From assembly GCA_016707885.1 (NCBI GenBank), contig JADJGU010000005.1:1-64000 (forward strand): DNA of 64,000 nt. The letters are read 5' to 3'. Within the stretch, counting starts at the first letter, position 1. Each line of letters begins with the position of its first letter. The notes under the pieces were generated by a model. It did not search any database, was not told the DNA's origin, and saw only the letters and a list, made by a program, of their open reading frames with translations. The position numbers and the translations under genes are program-made. Shown piece after piece: positions 35,189 to 43,201 of the stretch. The DNA is from Sphingomonadales bacterium (GTDB lineage: Bacteria > Pseudomonadota > Alphaproteobacteria > Sphingomonadales > Sphingomonadaceae).

Positions 35189-35824
35189 TTAAACAGCGGA
35201 AAAGTCACCCGACGTTTCGTCGAGAACCCGCAACAAACCGTCCGAAATCGCGAACACCGCCCCGTGCAAAGTCAGTTCGCCCGACTTTTCCTTTTGCCGG
35301 ACGCAGGGGAAGGTCCGCAAATTGGCGAGGCTGACCTTGACGGCTTCCATCTCCATCGCGCGCTCTGCAGCATCTCCTTTGGTGCCGTGCGTGTGTGCAA
35401 CCTTTGCCTGTGCATCGTCGAGCAGGCTGATCCAGTTTGCGATGAAACCGCCTTCGCCGGGCTCCATTCCGTCCATCGCGCGACTAAGCGCAGCCTGGCA
35501 TCCGCCGCAATAGCCATGGCCCATCACGAGGATCTCTTCGACCTTCAGAAACTGCACGGCGAATTCTAGCGCCGCCGAAACACCGTGGCGACCGGGTGTG
35601 GTCTCAAAGGGCGGGACAAGAGCTGCCACATTGCGCACGACGAAAATCTCGCCGGGGCGCGTGTCGAAAATTTGCGTGGGATCAACACGGCTATCGGAAC
35701 AGGCGATGACCATCACCTTGGGGCTCTGGCCTTCGCCAAGTTTTTCCCACTGTTCGCGTTCGGAAACCCATTCATTGGCGCGGAAACGGGCATAGCCTTC
35801 GAGCATGTCTGAAAAGTGTGTCAT
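35189..35824 (-). CDS. Beta-class carbonic anhydrase
   Basis: 211 residues with the zinc ligands in CSDSRVDP (Cys, and the Asp-Arg dyad) and in MGHGYCGGC (His and Cys). It interconverts CO2 and bicarbonate for central metabolism and pH balance. The ATG at 35824 is chosen because it begins the family-typical N-terminus (MTHFSDMLEGYARF); the frame is open far upstream but unrelated. It is divergent from lipA with 63 bases between. Confidence 0.93.
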   Translation of the reverse strand: MTHFSDMLEGYARFRANEWVSEREQWEKLGEGQSPKVMVIACSDSRVDPTQIFDTRPGEIFVVRNVAALVPPFETTPGRHGVSAALEFAVQFLKVEEILVMGHGYCGGCQAALSRAMDGMEPGEGGFIANWISLLDDAQAKVAHTHGTKGDAAERAMEMEAVKVSLANLRTFPCVRQKEKSGELTLHGAVFAISDGLLRVLDETSGDFSAV

Positions 35825-35887
35825 GGCGCTTCCATAGCAAGCAAAATGGGGGTGGCAAGATACGGGCTTCCGTCCTAAGGGCGGCGC

Positions 35888-36811
35888 ATGAACAATCCCA
35901 CCCCTGTTCGCACTACGCCGCGTGAGCGCAAGCCTGACTGGATCCGGGTCAAGGCCCCGACCAGCGCCGGTTTTAACGAGACGCGCAAGCTGATGCGTGA
36001 CCTGAAACTCAACACCGTGTGCGAGGAAGCGGCTTGCCCGAATATCGGTGAGTGCTGGACCAAGAAGCACGCGACGGTGATGATCCTTGGCGACGTCTGT
36101 ACCCGCGCCTGTGCTTTCTGCAACGTCAAGACCGGCATGCCACGCGCAGTCGATCCGCTCGAACCGGAACATGTGGCGATTGCAGCCGCCAAAATGGGAC
36201 TGGAGCATATCGTCATCACATCTGTCGATCGTGACGATCTGCCCGATGGTGGCGCCAGCCAGTTTGTGAAGGTGATACAGGCACTGCGCCGTAACACGCC
36301 TTCGACGACCATCGAAATTCTGACCCCTGATTTCCGCAACAAGGTGGAGAGTGCGGTCGAGTCGATCATCGAAGCGCGGCCCGATGTCTATAACCATAAT
36401 CTGGAAACGGTACCGAGGCTCTATCCGACCATTCGCCCTGGCGCGCGCTATTACGCGTCGCTGCGGTTGCTCGAATCGGTGAAGCGCCATGATCCGTCGA
36501 TCTTCACCAAATCGGGCGTAATGCTCGGGCTGGGTGAGGAACGGATGGAGGTGCATCAGGTGATGGATGACATGCGTTCGGCCGACATCGATTTCCTCAC
36601 CATGGGCCAATATCTGCAGCCCACGCCCAAGCATGCCAAGGTCGCCGAATTTGTCACGCCGCAGGCATTCGATGCTTATGCAGCGATTGCACGGGCCAAG
36701 GGCTTCCTGCTGGTTGCGGCCACACCGCTGACGCGTTCAAGCTATCATGCGGGTGATGACTTCGCAAAGATGAAGGCCGCCCGTGAAGCCCAGCTCGCCA
36801 AAGCGGGCTAG
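35888..36811 (+). CDS. lipA: Lipoyl synthase LipA
   Basis: 307 residues. The auxiliary cluster ligands are in CEEAACPNIGECW and the radical-SAM cluster in CTRACAFCNVK (C-x3-C-x2-C). The C-terminal RSSYHAGDDF supplies the usual Arg-Ser-Ser ending. LipA inserts two sulfurs into octanoyl chains on E2 proteins and GcvH, here including PdhC encoded at the right end of the window. The gene for the COQ10-like protein follows after 17 bases, as is common in alphaproteobacteria. Confidence 0.96.
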   Translation: MNNPTPVRTTPRERKPDWIRVKAPTSAGFNETRKLMRDLKLNTVCEEAACPNIGECWTKKHATVMILGDVCTRACAFCNVKTGMPRAVDPLEPEHVAIAAAKMGLEHIVITSVDRDDLPDGGASQFVKVIQALRRNTPSTTIEILTPDFRNKVESAVESIIEARPDVYNHNLETVPRLYPTIRPGARYYASLRLLESVKRHDPSIFTKSGVMLGLGEERMEVHQVMDDMRSADIDFLTMGQYLQPTPKHAKVAEFVTPQAFDAYAAIARAKGFLLVAATPLTRSSYHAGDDFAKMKAAREAQLAKAG

Positions 36812-36828
36812 TTGATAGGGCAGGGGGC

Positions 36829-37272
36829 ATGCCGCACCATCACGAACGTCGGTCACTGCCCTATAGCGCAGACCAGATGTACGACCTTGTCGTCGATGTG
36901 CGCCGCTATGGCGAGTTTTTGCCTTGGGTGGCGGCGGTACGCGTCCGGTTCGACAGCGAAACCGAGACGATGGCTGACCTTATCGTCGGATTTAAGTCAC
37001 TCCGCGAATCTTTCAGCTCCCGCGTGTTGAAAACGCCCAAGTCAAAGGTTGAAGTCGACTATCTCGACGGGCCGTTGCGGCATCTGCACAATCAATGGTT
37101 GTTCGAGGAAGCCGCTGACGGCTGCATCGTCGATTTCACCGTCGATTTTTCATTTCACAACCGAATGTTCGAGGCGTTGGCCGGGCAGTTTTTCGACCAT
37201 GCGCTGCGCAAGATGACCGACGCTTTTATCGAACGCGCAGGCGTGCTTTACGGGGATGGCAGCAAAAGCTGA
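36829..37272 (+). CDS. COQ10/RatA-like START domain protein
   Basis: 147 residues, beginning after a short His-rich tip with RSLPYSADQMYDLVVDVRRYGEFLPWV, then LIVGFKSLRESFSSRV and CIVDFTVDFSFHNRMFEALAGQFFDHALRKMTDAFIERA, the pattern of the polyketide-cyclase/COQ10 family. These proteins bind ubiquinone or are annotated as RatA. It is 17 bases after lipA. Its last 25 bases overlap the convergent cinA gene. Confidence 0.88.
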   Translation: MPHHHERRSLPYSADQMYDLVVDVRRYGEFLPWVAAVRVRFDSETETMADLIVGFKSLRESFSSRVLKTPKSKVEVDYLDGPLRHLHNQWLFEEAADGCIVDFTVDFSFHNRMFEALAGQFFDHALRKMTDAFIERAGVLYGDGSKS

Positions 37273-37748
37273 AGCGCGTGCAGTGTCGCCGCCTTGCGGA
37301 TTTCGGCGCGGCTTTTGTCTTCACCAAAGTGGATCTTGTCGGCCACGACATCTTCCGGATCCTTGCCGCGTTCGGCAACCGCAAAGACCACCGTACCGAC
37401 CGGCTTTTGCGCAGTACCGCCATCGGGCCCTGCGACTCCGCTGATCGCAACCGCAATATCGGCGCTACTGCGCTTCAACGCGCCCTGGGCCATCGCCCAA
37501 GCGACCGCGATCGAAACCGCGCCGAAGGTGTCGATCAATTCTTCACTGACCTTGAGCGTCTTGATCTTGGCTTCGTTCGAGTAAGTAACAAAGCCCGCCT
37601 GCAGAACGGCGCTGCTGCCTGCAATTTCGGTAATCGCGCCTGCGACTAGCCCGCCGGTGCAGCTTTCGGCGGTCACAATCATCCGGCCAGCCGCTTTGTT
37701 CGCCACCACGACGTCAGCGGCGAGCTTATAGACTTCTTTGGGAAGCAT
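37248..37748 (-). CDS. CinA family nicotinamide-nucleotide amidase
   Basis: 166 residues, the C-terminal CinA (PncC) domain alone: TAESCTGGLVAGAITEIAGSSAVLQAGFVTYSNEAK, AVSIAVAWAMAQGAL, and AISGVAGPDGGTAQKPVGTVVFAV. It deamidates NMN to nicotinate mononucleotide in the pyridine nucleotide cycle. The ATG at 37748 is chosen from the family start; the frame is open to 37928. It lies five bases after the previous gene, and is third in the run from ispDF. Confidence 0.92.
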   Translation of the reverse strand: MLPKEVYKLAADVVVANKAAGRMIVTAESCTGGLVAGAITEIAGSSAVLQAGFVTYSNEAKIKTLKVSEELIDTFGAVSIAVAWAMAQGALKRSSADIAVAISGVAGPDGGTAQKPVGTVVFAVAERGKDPEDVVADKIHFGEDKSRAEIRKAATLHALQLLLPSP

Positions 37749-37753
37749 GCTGT

Positions 37754-38329
37754 TCACGAACCGGACGCCTGCGCTGTTGCGACATAGGGGCAAACGGCAA
37801 AATCGTCGAGAGAACGGCTGCCAGCTTTGTCCTCGCTGTCCTTTGCCTTGTCTTTTGATGCCGCCAGCAGGATCGCGCCCAGCGTCGAGGCAATATTCTC
37901 GGGCGGCAGCGGCGCAATGGCGGTCCATATATTGTTCGCGACTTCGCAGGCTTCGGCGTCAATCTCTTGCGCAAGCATCGCGGGCACCATACCTTCGATA
38001 AAGGGCAGTATCGCCGATCCGGACATGGGCACCGGCATTTCCTTGGCCAGAAGCCGCGCCAAAATGTCCCCGGCGGCGGTGCGTTCCCGTTCCGCCGACG
38101 TGGCATAGCGTGCGGTCAGTTCAGCGGATTGGACCAGCAGGCCTGCATTGGCTGGCAGGAACGCCTTGCAACTGGTCACGGCCTGGCTGTGGAGCGCAGG
38201 GAGGAGGACAACAGCCACGCTCTGAAACTCACTGTTGGTCATGCACGGCTTCGCAGCCTGAGCGGCCAAGGCACCTTGATGGCTGCAAAGGGCGACCAAT
38301 GCGGCAGCGCTTGCGAGGAGTTTTTTCAT
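37754..38329 (-). CDS. Hypothetical exported protein between ispDF and cinA
   Basis: 191 residues with a signal peptide ending GALA. Cysteines occur in KPCMTN, TSCKAF, EACEVA and AVCPYV, which could form two disulfides. The rest is helical. No family is recognised. It sits 10 bases after ispDF and 5 bases before cinA on the same strand, so it is likely co-transcribed. Confidence 0.6.
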   Translation of the reverse strand: MKKLLASAAALVALCSHQGALAAQAAKPCMTNSEFQSVAVVLLPALHSQAVTSCKAFLPANAGLLVQSAELTARYATSAERERTAAGDILARLLAKEMPVPMSGSAILPFIEGMVPAMLAQEIDAEACEVANNIWTAIAPLPPENIASTLGAILLAASKDKAKDSEDKAGSRSLDDFAVCPYVATAQASGS

Positions 38330-38339
38330 TTCCGGCCTT

Positions 38340-39503
38340 TCATTTGACCAAAGTGGCTATTGCCTGTGCAGCGATACCTTCGCCGCGACCGGTAAAGCCG
38401 AGTTTTTCAGTTGTGGTGGCTTTTATCGAAACCCGGTCGGCTTCGATAGCGGCGATCTCAGCAACGCGCGTCTGCATCGCTTTTTTGTGCGGACCGATTT
38501 TAGGCGCTTCGCAGATGATGGTGACGTCAAGATGCGCAATCCGAAAGCCTTTGTCCGCCGCCAGTTTGGCCGCATGGGCTAGAAACCGGTCGGAACTGGC
38601 GCCTTTCCATTGCGCGTCGCTGGGTGGGAAATGATCACCGATATCGCCGAGCGCCGCCGCCCCCAATATCGCGTCGGTCAGGGCGTGGAGCGCGACATCG
38701 GCATCGCTATGCCCGGCAAGACCATATTCATGCTCGATATGCAGCCCGCAAAGCCACAATTCCTCACCCTTGGCAAGGCGGTGAACATCATAGCCGGTGC
38801 CGGTGCGGACATCTTGCATTCTTGCTGATTGGCCCAACTGGCGATCAAAGTCATCGGCAAAGGTGAATTTGGCGAGATTCTCATCGCCCTCGACAATTTT
38901 GACTTGATGTCCGGCGGCCATTATCATCCGGGCATCATCGGTGGACACCTGACCTATGTTCCAGTCTTTATGGGCCTTTGAAATGACGTCATGACGGAAG
39001 GCTTGAGGGGTCTGGATTCGATAAAGTTGTTCACGATCAACAACTTCAGTCAAGCTGCCCTCGACGTTGCCGCGCGAGAGGCTGTCGACGACCGGCAGTG
39101 CCGGAACCGCACCCTCGGATAACGTCAATGCTGCAAGTAAACGATCGATGACCTGCGCCGATAAAAATGGGCGGGCAGCATCATGGATGAAGGTGGTGCC
39201 GCTAAAATCTATATTATCAAGGTAATGGATAGCATTTCTAACACTATCTATTCGCTCTTTTCCACCTTCGACCAAAATGTAGTCTGGAACGCCTATCAGG
39301 GCTTCGCGGGCCAGTGCTTCCTGCCCCTTACCAATCACTACAATGATGTGCTGGAAAGCAGGATGCGCGGCAAAGACCTCGACGCTATGCCGAAGCATCG
39401 CTGTACCGCAGACCTGCCGGTACTGCTTGGGAATGTCGCCACCCGTGCGGGTTCCCGTCCCTGCGGCAACGATGACCGCGGCTGAAGGCAAATCGCTTTG
39501 CAT
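38340..39503 (-). CDS. ispDF: Bifunctional IspD/IspF (MEP pathway)
   Basis: 387 residues. The N-terminal IspD part has AVIVAAGTGTRTGGDIPKQY and FIHDAARPFLS and transfers CMP to methylerythritol phosphate. The C-terminal IspF part begins RTGTGYDVHRLAKGEELWLCG and contains GHSDADVALHALTDAILGAAALGDIGDHFPP and the IKATTTEKLGFTGRGEGIAAQA end; it forms the cyclic diphosphate. Fused IspDF is typical of alphaproteobacteria. The ATG at 39503 starts the family N-terminus. It is divergent from dusB. Confidence 0.95.
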   Translation of the reverse strand: MQSDLPSAAVIVAAGTGTRTGGDIPKQYRQVCGTAMLRHSVEVFAAHPAFQHIIVVIGKGQEALAREALIGVPDYILVEGGKERIDSVRNAIHYLDNIDFSGTTFIHDAARPFLSAQVIDRLLAALTLSEGAVPALPVVDSLSRGNVEGSLTEVVDREQLYRIQTPQAFRHDVISKAHKDWNIGQVSTDDARMIMAAGHQVKIVEGDENLAKFTFADDFDRQLGQSARMQDVRTGTGYDVHRLAKGEELWLCGLHIEHEYGLAGHSDADVALHALTDAILGAAALGDIGDHFPPSDAQWKGASSDRFLAHAAKLAADKGFRIAHLDVTIICEAPKIGPHKKAMQTRVAEIAAIEADRVSIKATTTEKLGFTGRGEGIAAQAIATLVK

Positions 39504-39609
39504 GGCGAGCGCCCTAATCGCTGCAGACTTGCGCGCCAAGGCGAATATCGCTAGGGCGCTGCCTAAATTTTAGGCAGTCACGCACTGCAAAACAATTTTC
39601 GAGATACAG

Positions 39610-40605
39610 ATGAAGCTGAAACCCATCCAGATCGGTCCGCTGGAAATCGCATGCCCGGTTGTGCTCGCCCCGATGACAGGCGTGACCGACATGCCGTTCC
39701 GTACGCTGGTCCGCCGTTTCGGTTCGGGCCTGAACGTGACCGAGATGATTGCTAGCCAAGCGATGATCCGCGAAACCCGTCAGTCGCTGCAAAAGGCGGC
39801 CTGGCACATGTCCGAAGAGCCGGTGTCGATGCAACTCGCCGGTTGCGGGCCCAAGGAAATGGCCGAGGCGGCCAAGCTCAACGAAGATCGCGGCGCTGCG
39901 ATTATCGACATCAATATGGGCTGCCCGGTGAAGAAGGTGGTCAATGGCGACGCCGGCTCTGCGTTGATGCGCGACCTGCCGCTTGCCGCCAGCCTGATTG
40001 AGGCGACGGTGAAGGCGGTTTCGGTGCCGGTCACGGTCAAAATGCGTATGGGGTGGGATCATGGAAGCCTGAACGCCCCTGAATTGGCGCATATTGCCGA
40101 AGATCTGGGTGCCAAGCTGGTCACCGTCCACGGTCGTACGCGCAACCAGATGTATAAGGGACATGCCGACTGGGCTTTTGTCCGCAAGGTCAAGGATGCC
40201 GTCAAAATCCCAGTGATCGTCAATGGCGATATCTGTTCGGTCGAAGATGCCGACAAGGCGCTGGCGGATAGCGGTGCCGATGGGGTGATGATCGGGCGCG
40301 GGGCCTATGGCAAGCCGTGGCTGCTGGGGCAGGTGATGCACTGGTTCAACACCGGAACCCGTCTGCCAGATCCGTCAATCGATGTGCAATATGATCTGAT
40401 TGTCGAACATTATCGCGCCATGATGGACCATTATGGGCAGCAGGTCGGCGTGCCGTGCGCACGCAAGCATATTGGCTGGTACACCAAGGGTTTGACGGGA
40501 TCGGCCGAGTTCCGCAACATGGTCAACCGCATCGACGATGCCGACCAGGTGCTGGGCGAACTCGCGCGCTTTTACGAGCCATTGTTGATGCGAAATGCCG
40601 CCTGA
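39610..40605 (+). CDS. dusB: tRNA-dihydrouridine synthase DusB
   Basis: 331 residues with the FMN-barrel signatures LAPMTGVTDMPFRTLVRRFG, INMGCPVKKV (catalytic Cys), VKMRMGWD, TVHGRTRNQMYKG and GDICSVEDADKALADSGADGVMIGRGAYGKPWL. It reduces uridines in tRNA. It is the first gene of the ntr cluster and overlaps ntrB by 11 bases, the arrangement (nifR3-ntrBC) usual for alphaproteobacteria. Confidence 0.95.
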   Translation: MKLKPIQIGPLEIACPVVLAPMTGVTDMPFRTLVRRFGSGLNVTEMIASQAMIRETRQSLQKAAWHMSEEPVSMQLAGCGPKEMAEAAKLNEDRGAAIIDINMGCPVKKVVNGDAGSALMRDLPLAASLIEATVKAVSVPVTVKMRMGWDHGSLNAPELAHIAEDLGAKLVTVHGRTRNQMYKGHADWAFVRKVKDAVKIPVIVNGDICSVEDADKALADSGADGVMIGRGAYGKPWLLGQVMHWFNTGTRLPDPSIDVQYDLIVEHYRAMMDHYGQQVGVPCARKHIGWYTKGLTGSAEFRNMVNRIDDADQVLGELARFYEPLLMRNAA

Positions 40606-41698
40606 GGCGACGACCATCGCGGCCAACCGCCCGCCTGACGGGTTGTTGCTGTCGACCATATCGCTGCCGTTGCTGTTGTCGGGCGCAGACAATATGATCC
40701 TCTATGCCAATGAAGCAGCTGAAGCTTTTTTTGGCAGGAGCAGCCGCCGTATCATCGGCGAGCCGGCGCAATCGCTGCTGCGTTTCGCCAGCGAACGCCT
40801 CAACGGCGCAGTTGCTGTGCGCGAGAGCGATATCAGTGCACAGAATATGCGTTTTCTGACGCATGGCGCGCAGGCCAATTATGTCGATCTGAATATCACC
40901 ACGCCGTTGGGGTACCCCGATTGCCGCCTTTACATCCTCGTGCCAAGGCAGGCCGACCGCGACCAGATTGGCGAGCAAACCGATGGCGGCAAGCAGCAGG
41001 CGATGGGCGCGCCCGCCATCCTTGGCCATGAAATCAAAAACCCGCTGGCGGGCATTAAGGGCGCGGCCCAATTACTCGCGCGCAAGGTCGATCCGAAACA
41101 GGCACCGCTGACCGACCTCATCGTGCACGAAGTCGACCGGATAGCCCGACTGCTTGACCAGATGCAAAATCTGGGACGCGTGATGCCAGGCCAGATGCAG
41201 GCGGAGAATATCCACGAACTCATCGAACGCGCGATCCGTTCGGTTCGCGCGGCGAACAAGGCGATGCCCGCAATCGACATCAATTACGACCCCTCGCTGC
41301 CCGATGTGCAGATAGAGGCTGACGCCATGGTGCAGGTATTGATCAACCTGATCCAGAACGGCATCGACGCGCTGGTACATACTGAAAATCCGCAAATCGG
41401 TATCTCTACCCGTTTCGTGATGGGGGCAGCACTTCGCAGCGAAGGCGACAAGGGCGTGCGCTTGCCCGTCGAGGTCGCGATCAGCGATAATGGGCCGGGT
41501 ATCGCTACACATATCGAAAATGAACTGTTCTCGCCCTTTGTTACCACAAAGCGCGAGGGGCAGGGGCTGGGCCTCGCCATTGTGCGCAAATATCTGTCGC
41601 AGATGAATGGCCGTATATCAGTTGAGCGCGACCCCGAAAGCCAGCGGACGATTTTCCGTATTTTCCTGCCCGTTGCCGATAGGAAGACCAACACATGA
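40595..41698 (+). CDS. ntrB: Nitrogen-regulation sensor kinase NtrB
   Basis: 367 residues. The N-terminal part is PAS-like (LLSGADNMILYANEAAEAFFGRS). The phospho-acceptor His is in GHEIKNPLAGIKGAAQLL and the ATP-binding boxes are LINLIQNGIDAL (N), ISDNGPGI (G1) and EGQGLGLAIVRKYL (G2). No membrane segment is present, as expected for NtrB. It phosphorylates NtrC when nitrogen is short. It overlaps dusB by 11 bases and ntrC by four (ATGA). Confidence 0.94.
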   Translation: MPPEATTIAANRPPDGLLLSTISLPLLLSGADNMILYANEAAEAFFGRSSRRIIGEPAQSLLRFASERLNGAVAVRESDISAQNMRFLTHGAQANYVDLNITTPLGYPDCRLYILVPRQADRDQIGEQTDGGKQQAMGAPAILGHEIKNPLAGIKGAAQLLARKVDPKQAPLTDLIVHEVDRIARLLDQMQNLGRVMPGQMQAENIHELIERAIRSVRAANKAMPAIDINYDPSLPDVQIEADAMVQVLINLIQNGIDALVHTENPQIGISTRFVMGAALRSEGDKGVRLPVEVAISDNGPGIATHIENELFSPFVTTKREGQGLGLAIVRKYLSQMNGRISVERDPESQRTIFRIFLPVADRKTNT

Positions 41699-43131
41699 GT
41701 GCCGACAAGGTATTGATCGTCGAAGATGACAGCTCGATCGGCATGGTGGTGCGCTCTGCGCTGGAGGCGGAAGGCATCGAAGTCGATGTGTGCGAAAGCA
41801 CGAGCGACCGCGACGCCGCATTGGCCGGAAACCGCTATGATCTGATGCTGACCGATGTGGTGTTGAAAGACCGAGACGGTATTTCGAGTCTGGAAGATGT
41901 CATCGCACAATGGCCTGACATGCCGATCATCATCATGTCGGCGCAGAACACGCTCGATACCGCGGTGCGCGCGAGCGAGATCAATGCTTTCGAATATTTC
42001 CCCAAGCCCTTCGATTTGGATGAGCTGGTTCTCGCGGTCAAACAGGGCATTGAGAAACGGCGCGCCGATAACCAGAGCGACAGCGGCACGCTGCTGGAGG
42101 CGACCATGCCTATGGTTGGGCGCAGTCCGGCGATGCAGGATGTCTATCGCATGGTTGCGCGCCTACTGCGGAACGACCTGACCGCGCTCATCCTTGGCGA
42201 ATCCGGCACCGGCAAGGAATTGGTGGCGGAGGCGATCCATAATCTGGGGCACCGCAAGACCGGTCCCTTTGTTGCCGTCAACATGGCGGCAATCCCGTCC
42301 GAACTGATCGAGGCCGAATTGTTCGGTCACGAAAAGGGCGCTTTCACGGGAGCTGTAGGGCAGGGGATTGGCCGTTTCGAACAGGCGCAAGGCGGCACGC
42401 TGTTCCTCGATGAAATTGGTGACATGCCCTATCATGCGCAAACCCGGCTGTTGCGGACACTGCAGAGCGGGACGATCAGCCGAATTGGCGGCAAGGCGAG
42501 CATTCGCCTCGATGTCCGCATCATCGCTGCCACCAATCAGGATCTGGAAGCGCTGATCGCCGAAGGCAAATTCCGCGAAGACCTCTATTACCGGCTCAAC
42601 GTGGTTCCGGTGCACCTCCCGCCGCTACGTGCACGGCCCGAGGATATCGGGCTGTTGCCGCGCCATTTCCTGACTCTCGCGCCCCGCGAAGGGCTGCCTT
42701 CCAAGCAGATTGACGAGGATGCGATTGCTATCCTGACCGGAATGCCTTGGCGCGGGAATGTCCGCGAACTGAAAAATTTCATCTATCGGCTTGTGCTCAC
42801 CGCGCGCGAAGACCGGATCTCCGAAGCAACAATCACGCAAATTGCAGTCCCGGGTGACGAAGAAGCTGTTTCCGGTCTTGCCGGATGCAGCTTTGATGCG
42901 GCGGTGGCGCAGTTCATGAATGACCAGAAACGCAGAGGGCAGGGACGCGACCGGATTTATGCCAAGGCCTTGGCAGAATTTGAAAAGCCATTGCTGCAAT
43001 CGGTGATGGGTTTGGCGCGCGGCAACCAGTTACAGGCAGCAGCAATGCTCGGCATCAATCGCAACACCTTACGCAAAAAGCTGTCCGACTATGGACTGGC
43101 AGGAAATAAATTGGGTGAGCCGCGCCGCTGA
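41695..43131 (+). CDS. ntrC: Nitrogen-regulation response regulator NtrC
   Basis: 478 residues: receiver domain (VLIVEDDSSIGMVV, phospho-acceptor Asp in LMLTDVVLKD), AAA+ domain with Walker A GESGTGKE, sigma-54 contact loop GAFTGA, Walker B GGTLFLDEIGDM, and a Fis-type HTH (QLQAAAMLGINRNTLRKKLSDYGL). It activates sigma-54 promoters of nitrogen assimilation genes. It is coupled to ntrB by an ATGA overlap; ntrY follows after 70 bases. Confidence 0.95.
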   Translation: MSADKVLIVEDDSSIGMVVRSALEAEGIEVDVCESTSDRDAALAGNRYDLMLTDVVLKDRDGISSLEDVIAQWPDMPIIIMSAQNTLDTAVRASEINAFEYFPKPFDLDELVLAVKQGIEKRRADNQSDSGTLLEATMPMVGRSPAMQDVYRMVARLLRNDLTALILGESGTGKELVAEAIHNLGHRKTGPFVAVNMAAIPSELIEAELFGHEKGAFTGAVGQGIGRFEQAQGGTLFLDEIGDMPYHAQTRLLRTLQSGTISRIGGKASIRLDVRIIAATNQDLEALIAEGKFREDLYYRLNVVPVHLPPLRARPEDIGLLPRHFLTLAPREGLPSKQIDEDAIAILTGMPWRGNVRELKNFIYRLVLTAREDRISEATITQIAVPGDEEAVSGLAGCSFDAAVAQFMNDQKRRGQGRDRIYAKALAEFEKPLLQSVMGLARGNQLQAAAMLGINRNTLRKKLSDYGLAGNKLGEPRR

Positions 43132-43201
43132 CGCGACAGACGGAAACCATTTCGACGAAATGTGCTTTTCATGCAACGGATAGCATGACATTAGTTGCTT
43201 A